Counted from the first letter of the stretch, positions 54,512 through 64,000 are shown. The stretch: 64,000 bases of DNA from Salminus brasiliensis (GCF_030463535.1 NC_132899.1:20675990-20739989); one strand, 5' to 3'. Program-made: numbers and translations. The notes: generated by a model not told the origin, from the sequence alone.

Positions 54512-57500
54512 ATTTCCCAATGTCAGTTTTGCTCTAATTTTAACTGTGTTATATTTGTGGGTTTCTGTTCTAACAAGCCTCAATTGAAATACTTGCAGAT
54601 CACAAAATGGATAAAACCAGTAAGAACGTTGTACGTCTACTAGAACATCACCCTCAAGGCATCCCTCTCTCGAAGGTGGCTGTGTTCTACAGTCAGAGGT
54701 ACCATCGTAACCTGACCGTGGCAGACCTAGGCTTCACCTCTATTGCTGATTTCATCGCCTCTTTGTCTGAAGATCTGGAGGTCCAAGATGGAACAGTCTT
54801 CCACAGGAAACACGGGCCACAGAGGCAGGATACAGAGGACATGGTCCAGCTGCTCAAAAGCTGTCCAGCAGGCATTCCACTCAGTAAGCTAGCGGTCACT
54901 TTCAGTCAGAGGTATAAAAGAAACTTCACCCTGTCAGCTGTGGGCTTTCCCACAATGGCCACTTTTATTGACTCTCTAAGCAACGAGCTGTGTGTGATGG
55001 GTACCGTAGTGTACCACAAGAGCCACACTGCATTCACAGGTAATGACTCCCTTAATGGAAATGCAATTCTGATGTGCACTGATTGCATTGGTTGCTCTTG
55101 TTTCCTTTCTGTGGTTTTACAGGGCTCAGACGGAGCATTTTCAGTCAGCACTAATGATTAGCCAGGCTTGATGGATTTCCTCAGTTTAGCAAAACACATT
55201 TTCACACATGAATATGGCCAGTCAAAGGTCACTTGATGAGCTAATGTCAATTAGTGGCCAATGCTCTTCCCGTTTGCAAGCAGGAACACACCAAAAACTC
55301 AAACTGCAGTGTTTTCTTATGGTCTTACTTGGTGATTGCTGTGGAGTTGCTAAGTAATTGGTTGGCAGTTGCCATGCTGTTCTATTGGTGGTTGTTATGG
55401 GGTTATAAAAAGATGGGATATCTCATACCTCACAACTGAGTTGTGAATTCTCACTCTAACTGTCGGCTTTAAATGTAAAAAAAAAAAAAAAAAAACTGAA
55501 AATTGCATAGTGGAATCCTGGCTTTAGTGGTTGCTAGGGTCCTTTAGGGTGTTACTAGGTGGTTGGTTAAGCCATGTGCTAAAGTTTTCCTGGTGGTTGC
55601 TATAGGGTTGCTAGGAATTTACTAGTTGAGTAACATGGTGTTGTGTGGTGGGTGCTATAATGTTGCTAGATGGTTAATATGGTATCCCTGGTGGTTGCTA
55701 TGATGTTGCTAAGTGGTTGCTAGTTGGGTGCTATGTGCTAGTGTGTTGATAGGTGGCTGCTACCCAGATGCTATGGTATCCCAAGTGGTTGCTATAGTGT
55801 CTAAGGGGATTGCTAGGGGTTGCTGCGTTACCCTATGGGGTTGGCTTGCTGTTACTAGTGTATTTGTATCATTCAGACATGAGATGGTTGTGCAAACTCA
55901 TGCACCCTATTCAATTTTATGGGGAAATAATGAATTGCTATGTGGAAACCATACATCCAACTTAAGAGTTAGCAGAAATTCCTCAGAAAAAGAAGAAATC
56001 GGATGATTATGCTTTGCAGTGTGTATCTATAATAATCTTAAACATGAAGCGCTAGCCTACGTTAGAGCCCTGGCTTGGTTGAGATGTAACCACAGTAAGT
56101 TAACAAGAAATCTGAGTGTCTTTTCTTGATCATAGAATTGAACTGTTGCTCTACGGACATTCAATGCTATCTTTTCCAGGTTCAGGTAAAGACAGAATTT
56201 CTCGAGAAGTGGTGGACATGGTTAAAGAGCACCCAAAAGGCATCCCCCTCAAGAAGCTGACTGTATCCTACAGTCAGCAGTACAAAAGAAACCTGACTGT
56301 GTCCGAGCTTGGCTTCTCCTCAGTCAGTGCCTTTGTTGACTCTTTGTCCGAGGACTTGTGTGTGGAAAATGAGAATGTCTTCCACAGGACACACAGGGCC
56401 ACTCCTGGGCCCTCAGCACCATCCAGTCAAACCCCACCTCCTCTGATGTCTAGTACCGGAATCTCCTTTGGTGCTACTGCTACTAGTTCTGCACCAAAGG
56501 TGGACGAAATGACACAGGGTGAGCTGCTTACAAAGGTTAAGGAGGTCATCAGGGTCTACCCAGCTGCCGCGACCTCCATCACCCAGCTGCAGAATGGCTT
56601 CTTCCTTCTTTTCGGCGCAATACTGCCGCTGAAGCTCTATATGTCGCTCTATGATAGTCAAGCCAAGAAACAGCAGGCATCTCCTAGCCAAGCGCTGGTT
56701 ATGGCAGAGCTGGAAACAGGAAGATCTGCTAGTACGTAACATAATGATCACCAGAACTTTCTCACTCCTTACTCCACAATATGACTTCCAGCACATTAAG
56801 AACATCAGCTGAACATTAGTGCATGACTCACTTGAATCACTAGCTGCTAACTTTAGTGTTTTTCCAACTGAACCACAGAGGCTTAACGTTATAGTTTAGT
56901 TCCCTCTTAGTGTAAATGTGGTTAACTAGATAAGGTATGTTTGGTCCAACGTCTACCTTGTATGTATAATATATGCATATATATATTATACATAAAATGT
57001 ATATTAGCTGCAAGGTTATTACAGCTAACAAGCAATATATAAATGAGCCTTGAATGCATGAATACATTCTTTTGCACACTGCATAGATCAGTGGTTCCCA
57101 ATCCTGGTCCTGGAGGATCATTTTACTGTTTACTCTGATCCAGCCATTTAGCTAATTAACAAGCCTTTAGGTGGTTTGCTAGAGCAGGAAACCACTTATA
57201 TATGCAAGACAGGTTTGGGAACCACTGCTATAGATAACAGCATGATATCAAGAGTGGAAAGTATTTTCAGGACTACTATTTTCAGGGCTTTATGGGGTAT
57301 ATTGGCTTTTAATGTAAAAAAAAATCAAGGCAATTTAAACAAATTAAGACAGGCTAACTAAAATGGTAAAGTAGCTGGTATTTCAGAGCTAGCTTTTTGA
57401 GTTAACTCAACTTACTTTAGTCAAAAGTTTTCCTAACTCACTTTTTTTTTCTTCTGTATCAACAATGCTTTTTAAGTTGTGCCTCAAAAACCTTAGTAAA

Positions 57501-60050
57501 TGAGCTGCAGATGAAATTGCTTAATAATCAGCAATTATTGATTTTATTATGTGTTGTTCCTCCAGGATCCTTGCCAGGATTTTAACCTATGATCTCCTCA
57601 CACTTTTAATGGGCAGGCGATCAGACTGTTGTGCCACTCTAGAGCTTTCCCCCAATTTGGTACTGTTCATAAAACCCTCAAACAGTACTTATGTTCCCCA
57701 CTCCCGACACTAGGATAGTAAGGGTAAGGACACATGATACCTGCAAAGTCAGCCATCGCCTTTTTTCAAACTGACACTAATGCGGCATTGTGACACAGCC
57801 GAAATGCTCTAACAGACGCCTGTGCTTGCCAGCATTGCTTAAGAATAATATGGGGAGAGAGCGTCATCTACCCACCGAGGGACCTCTGGGCCTTAGCAGT
57901 AGCATATTAGACCCCTAAGTCACTCAGAGCCCTCTTAATATGTATTGTTGACCAAACTGAGATGCAGAAGTAAAAAATGTGAGTTAGGAGAACTTTGTGT
58001 TTTTGACAAAACTAAGTTGAGTTATCTCAGAAACGCTCAGTAGTCAGTTACGTTATCATTTAAGTTGGCCTACAGAGTAGCTACATTAGCTTTATGGCTC
58101 CAGTGCAGAACTAAGGAAGAGAACAGACACCAAACATGTCTTGACTGATTACCTACATGCAGGATGAGGGAGGCATTGTGTAAATTATCATTAAAAAATT
58201 TTTTTTCCAGAATTATTGCATTTATACTACTACCTCTGTTGCTGTTTGCACTGTTAACTGAATTGCCCATGTTCCTTTCGGCCTAACAGCAACGCCAGCG
58301 AAGACAGTTACTGGAACCTTTGTGAGCCCACAGCCTGTGCAGGTTTCTAACGGACCGGCTGAAGAAGTGGTCCGTTCCAAGACTGGCTCTCCTCTGCGAC
58401 CGCTCCAGCCCACTGCGGCTGCTGCTACTGCTGCTTCTCCAGCGGCTTCTTCTAGTGCACTTCTGGAGAACTTCCCAGCCCTCGGCATCAGGCTGTCCAG
58501 ATCTGAGCAGAGGAAGCTTAAGGGGAACCAGGAGGGGAGTGCTCTGGTGTTCCACGAGGACCATCATGCCCAGCTGAGAGAAGTGCATGGAGCGAATGTT
58601 CGGGCAGTGGAGGCTTTGGAGGAGGAAGAGGAGGAAGGAAGTGTGGGGAGGCGCAAGAGGAAGTTCATGAACCCAGACGACGTGAACAGTCTGGCAGAGG
58701 ATGCTATCCGAGCCATTGCAGTGGAGGGGGAACATGTGACTTTTGAGAAGGTGCGTGACTTCGTAATCCTTCCCTTTAGCTTTATGTTTAGGGTTAGATT
58801 TAAGATTTAGGTTAAGGTCAGAGTTAGGTTTTAGGGTTGATTTAAGGGTAAGGTTCAGGTTAAGTGTCCATTCAGTACACAGTCATTTACACTCAGCTTA
58901 GAGGTCAGCTGCATTTAATAGATTTTCAGTTGAATGTTACTTGAATGTAAGGTGAGAATCTATGAGCCATCTATAATGGACCAAGTAAAGTGATACTGTC
59001 ATTTTAAGAAAAGTCTCTACTAAACTAAATCTGTCAGTCCAGAATGTCTCACTATAGAAACTGTTACTAAAAATGAAGTGATTTTACTGAACGTATTAAT
59101 CAACAGCACATCTTATCTAAACTACACTATGTGACTGTATTATTTATACAAACACAAAAACTAGATCGTTGAAAAATGTTGAAAAACACATCATGGGGCT
59201 CGGAGTGACTGCACTACCACTGTGGGCAGGAGGTTGCGAGTTCAAGTCCCGAGCCATGGCACTTTACCGGACTCCCTAAAGCACAAGTGGCCGTATTCTC
59301 TCCCCTCATCGCCCCTAAAGTGATGTTGGATGGTTCAGGTGTCTGTTAGCTGGTCTGACGGAGCTGGGGACCCGTCGCTTTCCTCAAAACGCGCCGGCTG
59401 CCTGACAATGCTGCATCAGCAGCAGTTTAAAAAAAGAGAGAATGTCCTGGAAAAGTCCTGGAAAGCGTATTACTAAAAAGAACATGAACCCCATTTGAAT
59501 ATAATATGAATGTAGAGTAAAAATGAACACTGCATTCCTGTTATTGCATACTCTAATGAGACTAAGGCTGGGAGGCAGGAGAAGTGTGGCGCATCACATG
59601 ACTGTGCTGGAGTGCTGTGTTGAATTATTACACAGCACACTTTATTAGACATAATAATAATGAGAATTCGTATTGCATAATGCACAATGTCACATTTGTA
59701 CACATGCTTCAATGTTGTGTTACACTCCAGAAGAGCAGCTACGCATATATTAGTATTTGTAAATAGCATTGTAAATAGTTTAATTTGAACAAAGCATTTA
59801 CTGGTATTTATTTACAAATAAAAAAAGCTACTCCCTAATATTTCATCAGGCAGTGGTAAGGGTGAGACAGTGTATTGTAGTTATAAAGTCATAAAATCGC
59901 AAGGTAAAAACACAACATTGTGCATTGGGGAGATGTGATTGTGCATTGCAAAGTATGGGCAAGCATATATAATGCAATATCACCAATATATCAATATTGT
60001 AATGCGTTGTTTCACCAGTTTTGAGTGTGACTTCAGAATTGACTTGTGTT

Positions 60051-60111
<61 letters not shown>

Positions 60112-61149
60112 AATAGGTGATAAGCAAAGTATGCACACTCCTGCAAGTGCCCTCTTTGTACTCAGTGAGGATCGACCCTCGTTGGCAGCTGCCTGCTGTG
60201 AAAGAGCTCACACGCACCATTAAAGAGATCAACCTTTTTATTCAGGTGGGGAGCTTTTAATAGATTTTATTAAAGACCTGAGATAGACTTCCAGTCAGTT
60301 CTCTGTCAATTAGAACAGGAGGAGACCTGAGGCCTTATTCTCCCATCTTTGTTCAAAAAAAAAGTAGTTTTCACAAAGATTCTGACATCCCCCCATGTGT
60401 TTTCTTATTTGAGATTTGCTCAATTTATGAGCACAGTGGGATCCATCAAAAACACATCATGAATCTGACGTAGACTTCTTGTTAGGGCTTTTTTTCAAGA
60501 GCAAATAAAAAATACTGGAGAATGAGGCCCCTGGAGGCCCCCTAAAGCAACTATTTAACCTTAAGCTTGTGTGAGTGATGCAAAGTGGTTACATGTACAT
60601 TTACATTTACATTTAAGGCATTTAGCAGACGCTCTTATCCAGAGCGACTTACAAAGTGCTTTGCTATTTACCCAAGAAAAAGCCTTAGCTAGACTTAGAC
60701 TAATAATTCAAAAGAAACCTCTAAGCTTAGACATTACTAAACACAATACAATAAGGCGACCATAGTACTCTATTCGTCCAAGTACTCTCTGAAGAGGTGG
60801 ATCTTCAGTTTGCGTTTGAAGACAGCGAGCGACTCGGCCGTTCGGACACCCATGGGAAGCTCGTTCCACCACTTTGGTGCCAGGACAGAAAAAAGCCTGG
60901 ACGCTTGTCTTCCGTGGATTTTGAGGGATGGCGGGTCGAGCTGAGCCGTACTTGAAGCTCGAAGGGCTCTTGGTGCAGACCGACTTTTGACCATTGCCAT
61001 CAAGTACTGGGGGCTGGTCCGTTCTTAGCTTTGTAGGCCAGCGTCAGGGTTTTGAATCAGATGCGGGAAGCAGCTACAGGAAGCCAGTGAAGAGAACGCA
61101 GCAGTGGAGTGACATGGCTGAATTTAGGGACATTGAAGACGGTTACTGA

Positions 61150-61206
<57 letters not shown>

Positions 61207-63316
61207 TTATATACTTATATATACTTTTTAGTAGAAAGTTTGTAAGATGAATGCTAAACAGTTGCAGTTTAAGGGATTAAATCCATCTGTGTGAAATACT
61301 CTGGACTAACAGTTTTATCTGATCTCTGTTTCCTCTGTTGTCAGTCAATAGAAGCCATCTCCAGCGTGTGCACTCTGTATGAGCTGGGTCAGTCCATTGC
61401 CAGCCTCAAGAACAAGAAACGATTCGAGGAGCTCCACCTAGGCCCTCTCTGCAAGTTCCCACTCGTTCACCGGCTGTTCAAAATAGACAGCAACACTAAA
61501 GATGACGATATACAGCAGATTGAAACTGTGGATATCCTTAGGGTAAGGCATTTTGGCTTCTGGTAGCTGTTGAGTCACAGCTGCCTTGCAGTGCAGAGCT
61601 CTGGAAAGAACAGCTCTGAATTGACGTGGTTTTATATGTGTGGAAAAAAAGAGGGGTGGGGTGCGAGGCCCAAGTTCAGGCCAGTGCCTTCCTACCTGGG
61701 GTAAAAAACTGATGAATTGTTCATGAATTTGTTATCTAAGCTTTACAAAATTTCAGTTTTATCATTTTTGCGTATTCTAATATTTGCTTTTTTTTCTTTT
61801 TTCTTAATTTTTTCTTTTGGAAATTATATACACTTTTGAATCAAGTAGATTGACATGCAGTCAGGTCCATAAGTATTTGGACAGTGACACAATTCATATA
61901 CCTTTGTCTCTGTACATCACCTCACTGGATTTGAATATAAAGCAATCTAGATATGATTGAAGTATAGAGTCTCAACTCTAATTCTAGAGGTTTAACAAAA
62001 ATACTCCAGCAATAGTTAACAGGAGTAACAGCCCCACTTCAACAGGTTTAAAAGTAATTGGACATACTAACATAGTTACAAATATAAGGGTTATTTCTAA
62101 TATTTGTATGCATATGCTTTAACTGTCGGACATCACCAAATGCTGAGTTTCCTGGTTTCCCAGGCCTTTACTGCATCGGCCTTTAGTTGCTGCTTATTTG
62201 TGGGTCTTACTGCCTTTTGTTTTGTCTTAAGTGACAAAAGTAAAAAAAAAAAGCTGCTCAATTAGCACTCGGCCATGTAAGAACATGGGATGCTTTAATC
62301 ATCAGTGAACACCAGTGACCCAGTTCCATCAGCATCTATACATGCCTGTACCATAACTGTGCTTATATCATGTTTGAGAAATGATTTGGTCTTCTTCGGA
62401 TCATGAACCTTTCCTTTCCTTCTCTGTAAGTCGGTTTTGGTTTCACCTGACCAAAGCACTTTTTTAACTGGTCTGGCAGTGTTTTTTCAGACTTTTTATC
62501 TCCTTTATTTAACAGGCCACAGCTGGCAATGAACCTTGCCTACCAGTCTTCTGTCCAATTACTTATGAGTCAGTGAAAACGTAGGGTCTAAGTAAAAATG
62601 GCTGTCATTTTGAAATGGTTAATACAATATTTTATAAAACGTCTAGAATTAAAGCCAAAAGCAGGCACTTCAATCACATCCTGATTGCAATCATTCCACT
62701 GCTCATGTCCGATATACCCATGGCCTACATGCCTTTATATAGGATGTGATTCTTTTTCTGCTCAGTCGTGTTTGACATCTAATTTACATTCATGTTGCTT
62801 TCTGTAGAGTCTTCGTAACTTCAGGCGAACCCAAGGCAAACCTAAGGTGGACCTTGCCGAGTTCATGCAACACCTTGCAGACCAGTACAACTGTGAATCA
62901 CCTTATGAACTCGGCATTAGGATCCAGAGCGTTGGCCTACCCATATCGGTAAGGCGTTAAATTACAAACAAGACTCACTATGAGAGTCACTATGCATGCT
63001 CTGGAAAGTCAGTTGGTGTCCGTCATTACCTGTTGTCTTTTGGATCTTCTGTCAGACATTGTCAAAAGCACACGGCTGTGAGAGCGCTTGCATGGACAAA
63101 GCCAGAGAGGCCATTCAGAAGGAGATTGAAGAGGAGGTGCAGGCCAGACTGTTTAAAATCAAAAAGAGCCTGATGGAGCCAGCCCAGGGAATGCCACTCT
63201 ACTCCTCCGCTGGCAACCTGGAGCTCAGGAAGAAGTACGCCAGTCTCACCGCTGCTGAGGCTGTCATGGAGGTCTTCAACAACTCTGTGGGCATTTTTAA
63301 TCAAAGGATGACCAAG
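47803..63316 (+). CDS. LOTUS/OST-HTH triple-domain protein, 5' part (runs off the right edge)
   Basis: Exons: 47803-47923 (first exon, tentative), 54599-55039, 56180-56731, 58290-58750, 60117-60245, 61345-61542, 62808-62948 and 63056-63316. From the ATG at 54607 the chain is 725 codons with no stop, and the gene continues past 64000. It carries three LOTUS domains (about 3-68, 75-138, 148-212), a helical segment TQGELLTKVKEVIRVYPAAA, a Pro/Ala-rich linker, an acidic EEEEEEG stretch beside RRKRK, and a long helical region with conserved-looking FPLVHRLFKID and YASLTAAEAVMEVF. LOTUS domains bind G-rich or G4 RNA, and some bind DEAD-box helicases; most known members act in germ-line RNA control. 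The C-terminal half resembles what I remember of vertebrate NO VEIN-like proteins (ATPase fold and DUF3883 further downstream), but that is a weak recollection. MARF1 and TDRD5/7 are less likely because no NYN, RRM or Tudor segment appears. Confidence 0.85.
48945..49215 (-). mobile_element. tRNA-derived SINE copy 2
   Basis: Same family and orientation as 24538-24796: it shares GGGCCTTGCTCAAG, CAACAGTGGCAGCTTGCC and GGAATCGAACCCACAACCCT in the plus-strand form. It lies in LOTUS gene intron 1. The short frames through it on both strands are not genes. Confidence 0.82.
49500..49790 (+). mobile_element. LINE 3' tail fragment
   Basis: AAGCGCTCTGGATAAGAGTG TCTGCTAAATG at 49742-49772 is the same 3' tail as in the LINE at 60592, in the opposite orientation. 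About 240 bp of probable 3'-end sequence precedes it, without a clear frame. Confidence 0.6.
49998..50153 (+). repeat. direct duplication, copy 1
   Basis: Shares with 50813-50980 a nearly identical block: GTGTAATCATGGTGTCTCTC to CACAGGGTTAACTG. The second copy has about 15 extra bases (ctgcagatgagcagg). Lies in LOTUS gene intron 1. Confidence 0.92.
50813..50980 (+). repeat. direct duplication, copy 2
   Basis: Copy of 49998-50153, about 815 bp downstream in the same orientation, including TATGTAAACAGTGTGGGGAA and CACACACTGAGCTCAGTC. Confidence 0.92.
51595..51745. repeat. TTGTATCTCC short interspersed repeat
   Basis: One of at least six copies sharing TTGTATCTCCAAAATTGCAA, CTTTCAATAGA.GTCAGTGTA and AAGTCATTTTGGGGCATTTC TATTGGT. 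Others are at about 531-600 (partial), 656-720 (partial), 16530-16700, 34195-34365, 34615-34770 and 63585-63745. There is no coding capacity. Confidence 0.75.
52608..52790. mobile_element. Tc1-like terminal fragment
   Basis: CAGTGGCGTGCCAAAGTTTA GGCATCCTGGTC at 52611-52642 matches the inverted-repeat end of another Tc1/mariner family. No partner end or transposase is visible before the (AT)n tract at 52799. Confidence 0.5.
52799..52862 (+). repeat. (AT)n tract left of the Tc1 element
   Basis: Interrupted (AT)n. It continues on the other side of the transposon at 54436-54506, so the element inserted into one longer AT tract. Confidence 0.95.
52863..54435 (+). mobile_element. Tc1-like transposon, near-intact, one premature stop
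   Basis: Both ends start CAGTGCCCTCCATAATTATT and are flanked by TA (52861-52862 and 54436-54437), the Tc1/mariner target duplication. The inverted repeats are about 110-120 bp and contain inner copies of the ATTATTGGCACCCC box (near 53058 and 54235), an IR/DR layout. The right repeat lacks about 14 bp present in the left. It lies inside (AT)n in intron 1 of the LOTUS gene, same orientation as the host gene. Confidence 0.95.
53235..54230 (+). pseudogene. Tc1-like transposase with a single nonsense codon
   Basis: Starts MGKTKEHTIQVRQM; the upstream in-frame ATG at 53208 is less likely. It has paired-like helix-turn-helix units, a GRGRK linker, and catalytic Asp (WSDETK), Asp (QQDNDPKH) and Glu (SIENLWGELK), the last two with 34 residues between. 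TAG at 54129-54131 follows CKEE, where the family has Trp (TGG). The same frame then continues 32 codons to RKY and TAA at 54228-54230. The only visible lesion is this one base change, which removes the last tenth of the protein. Confidence 0.9.
54436..54506 (+). repeat. (AT)n tract right of the Tc1 element
   Basis: Nearly pure AT for about 65 bp, ending about 90 bp before the acceptor of the first LOTUS exon. Confidence 0.95.
54599..55039 (+). CDS. LOTUS gene exon: LOTUS domains 1 and 2
   Basis: Two LOTUS winged-helix repeats in one exon, both with the GIPLSK, SQRY, RN and GF hallmarks: LLEHHPQGIPLSKVAVFYSQ and LLKSCPAGIPLSKLAVTFSQ. Each ends in a turn and an FHRK/YHK strand. The acceptor is cttgcag at 54598 and the donor cag|gtaatg at 55039, leaving phase 1. 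The exon lies 164 bp after the Tc1-like element, with only (AT)n between them. Confidence 0.9.
55510..55865 (+). repeat. degenerate GGTTGCTAGGGTGTT minisatellite
   Basis: Repeated variants of TGGTTGCTA(T/G)(A/G)GGTGTTGCTA with drifting period, starting weakly near 55330. It lies in the LOTUS gene intron between exons 54599 and 56180. A small related patch is at 50690-50760. Confidence 0.8.
56180..56731 (+). CDS. LOTUS gene exon: LOTUS domain 3 and helical segment
   Basis: Third LOTUS repeat (VKEHPKGIPLKKLTVSYSQQ, RNLTVSELGFSSVSAFVD, FHRTHR), then a Pro/Ser linker (GPSAPSSQTPPPLM). A separate helical unit follows, TQGELLTKVKEVIRVYPAAA with FFLLFGAILPLKLYMSLYDS, which may be a degenerate fourth winged helix. 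Acceptor ttttccag is at 56179. Donor gtacgt at 56732 leaves phase 1, matched by the next exon. Confidence 0.87.
57085..57232. mobile_element. fold-back MITE
   Basis: AGATCAGTGGTTCCCAATCC at the left and TTTGGGAACCACTGCTATAG at the right are inverted ends of the same broad group as the element at 17535. Lies in the LOTUS gene intron after exon 56180-56731. Confidence 0.65.
58290..58750 (+). CDS. LOTUS gene exon: Ala/Pro linker, acidic run and NLS-like block
   Basis: Encodes TTPAKTVTGTFVSPQPVQV, an Ala-rich stretch, then ALEEEEEEGSVGRRKRKFMN. The acidic block next to RRKRK looks like a nuclear localisation signal, but that is inference. The exon ends NSLAEDAIRAIAVEGEHVTF-EK in phase 0. Its splice sites are standard (gcctaacag / gtgcgt). 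Confidence 0.85.
59195..59430 (+). mobile_element. SINE-like element, different family
   Basis: GGTTGCGAGTTCAAGTCCC near 59230 is a B-box-like site. It is followed by the GCACTTTACCGGACTCCC, GGTGTCTGTTAGCTGGTC and GGCTGCCTGACAATGCTGCA body, then an A-rich end. Lies in the LOTUS gene intron before exon 60117. Confidence 0.6.
60050..60110 (+). repeat. (TG)n microsatellite at a splice acceptor
   Basis: About 28 uninterrupted TG units up to 60109, followed by TTAATAG and the exon at 60117. Confidence 0.97.
60117..60245 (+). CDS. LOTUS gene 129-nt symmetric exon next to (TG)n
   Basis: Forty-three codons, VISKVCTLLQVPSLYSVRID through TIKEINLFIQ, in phase 0 at both ends, so skipping would keep the frame. 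The acceptor tttaatag is separated from a (TG)28-type tract by only a few bases, leaving almost no pyrimidine tract. Coding identity is supported by frame continuity with the exons on both sides. Confidence 0.82.
60592..61145 (-). mobile_element. LINE 3' end, 5'-truncated
   Basis: The minus-strand frame 60770-61003 reads LKIHGRQASRLFSVLAPKWW, VRTAESLAVFKRKLKIHLF, the end of an L2/CR1-type ORF2. Beyond its stop is the GCATTTAGCAGACGCTCTTA 3' tail (plus-strand form) and an (ACATTT)n end at 60597-60616. The 5' truncation point is next to the (AT)n tract at 61148. Confidence 0.75.
61150..61206 (+). repeat. (AT)n microsatellite
   Basis: About 27 AT units between the LINE fragment and the exon at 61345. 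Confidence 0.95.
61345..63316 (+). CDS. LOTUS gene exons: unassigned helical region
   Basis: Exons 61345-61542, 62808-62948 and 63056-63316, all in phase 0. They encode SIEAISSVCTLYELGQSIAS, FEELHLGPLCKFPLVHRLFK, SLRNFRRTQGKPKVDLAEFM, a YNCESPYELGIRIQSVGLPI segment, and a charged helix KAREAIQKEIEEEVQARLFK. They end in LRKKYASLTAAEAVMEVFNN. No catalytic motif is visible. The region could be the N-terminal helical part of a larger enzyme whose catalytic domain lies beyond this window. Confidence 0.83.
61855..62745 (-). mobile_element. decayed Tc1-like element
   Basis: The left terminus reads CAGTCAGGTCCATAAGTATT TGGACAG, a widespread fish Tc1-type end. On the minus strand a stretch near 62430 gives KVLWSGETK, the first catalytic region with Asp changed to Gly. 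The CAATTACTTATGAG motif near 62555 belongs to the interior. Lies in the intron before exon 62808 of the LOTUS gene. Confidence 0.7.
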
Positions 63317-64000
63317 GTGAACAACTTACCCTGTAGCTCTAGCGGGGGAATCTAGGTTGAATTATGTATTATGAAATGAATTGTTCTGTATAGTGAACCC
63401 TTTAGGCCAGGGAAAGGCTGTAAGTGCATCTAACAAACTAGTGCATATGAATGCAGTGTTATTCTTCTATGTGACATTAAGCAGCATATCAATGCTGTCC
63501 AATGAAAAATGAGTCTTCAAAATGCTGACTTCACAGGAGAAGGCAAAATATTCTGCACTTTGAATGGAAGAATGAAATAGTTTTTAGTTTTATTTCAAGT
63601 CATTTAGAGCATTTCTATTGGTCTGTTTATCCAGAATTATTTATTTACACAGTGTACAGAGCAGCTGCAGGGTTCAAATGGAAATGGACAGAAAAACAGA
63701 CAGAAATGGAGATACATGTTTTTTATTGCACAGCAGCGATATAGCCTGACCTCCAGACTGACATTAGATGTTCTCCATGTTTCGGATTTGCCTTTTTCAG
63801 TCTAAAAGTTCTAGTAAGTTTTTACTGAACCCTGTTATTTCTCTAAAGGCTTATTCATGTCTCTGTTATCCCATTATGGCTTCATTCTCTCTCAAGCGTG
63901 ATGAGCTTTTTTTACCAGACCGAATTCACTGTCGCCTACAAGTTGGGTAGGAGTCTACATGTCAGGGATTTGAGTATATTATCCCTTAAAAAAAAAAAAA
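63317..64000 (+). other. LOTUS gene intron, to window end
   Basis: Begins with donor gtgaac. Holds a TTGTATCTCC repeat copy (63585-63745). The next coding exon is not visible. Confidence 0.55.

Noticed and set aside
58222-58735. Minus-strand frames of 88 and 150 codons
   Set aside because: They are antisense to the LOTUS gene exon 58290-58750, whose splice phase and neighbours support the plus strand.
63768-63950. 60-codon plus frame at the window end as the next LOTUS gene exon
   Set aside because: Hydrophobic, poorly conserved-looking sequence with no suitable acceptor-donor pair in the needed phase.

Overview
The window is vertebrate, almost certainly teleost, genomic DNA. Coding sequence is split into short exons with GT-AG junctions. 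Introns are long and AT-rich and carry Tc1/mariner relics, tRNA-derived SINEs, L2-like LINE ends, MITEs and many microsatellites. The repeat families look ostariophysan (characin or catfish type), but that is an impression and was not tested. Three genes lie in the same (+) orientation.

Region 1 (about 4.3-40.1 kb) is a complete RASIP1/RADIL-family gene of 16 coding exons that joins in frame into an open reading frame of about 1138 codons. Domain order is Ras-association, FHA-like, DIL (dilute) and PDZ. The RA, FHA and DIL parts read more like RASIP1 than RADIL. The tail is RADIL-like (an SCLLTPP linker followed by a PDZ domain), and human RASIP1 lacks a PDZ. Intron 1 holds a 1.7-kb pure-pyrimidine satellite. 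The PDZ exons sit between inverted copies of one minisatellite.

Region 2 (41.66-45.64 kb) is a complete six-exon cytosolic sulfotransferase (286 aa, SULT2-like), starting 126 bp after the larger minisatellite array ends. RASIP1 and SULT2B1 also lie close together on human 19q13.33, so this pair looks like conserved microsynteny.

Region 3 (47.3 kb to the window end) is the 5' part of a large gene encoding three LOTUS/OST-HTH domains, an acidic linker and an alpha-helical region I cannot assign with certainty (possibly a vertebrate NO VEIN-like protein). It has a CpG-rich first exon with a CTCF-like motif upstream. It runs off the right edge. A 129-nt in-frame exon has a (TG)28 tract almost touching its acceptor, a configuration known from CFTR exon 9.

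The largest mobile element is a 1573-bp Tc1-like transposon (52863-54435) with both inverted repeats, intact DDE residues and one premature stop. It sits in an (AT)n tract in intron 1 of the LOTUS gene. Other notable pieces are a tRNA-Glu(CTC)-like sequence next to a SINE, an undescribed 656-bp element with 28-bp terminal inverted repeats, a perfect 40-bp palindrome, and an inverted pair of conserved repeats 4.2 kb apart in the large rasip1 intron. Exon boundaries were read by eye from splice consensus and reading-frame continuity. No database search was run.
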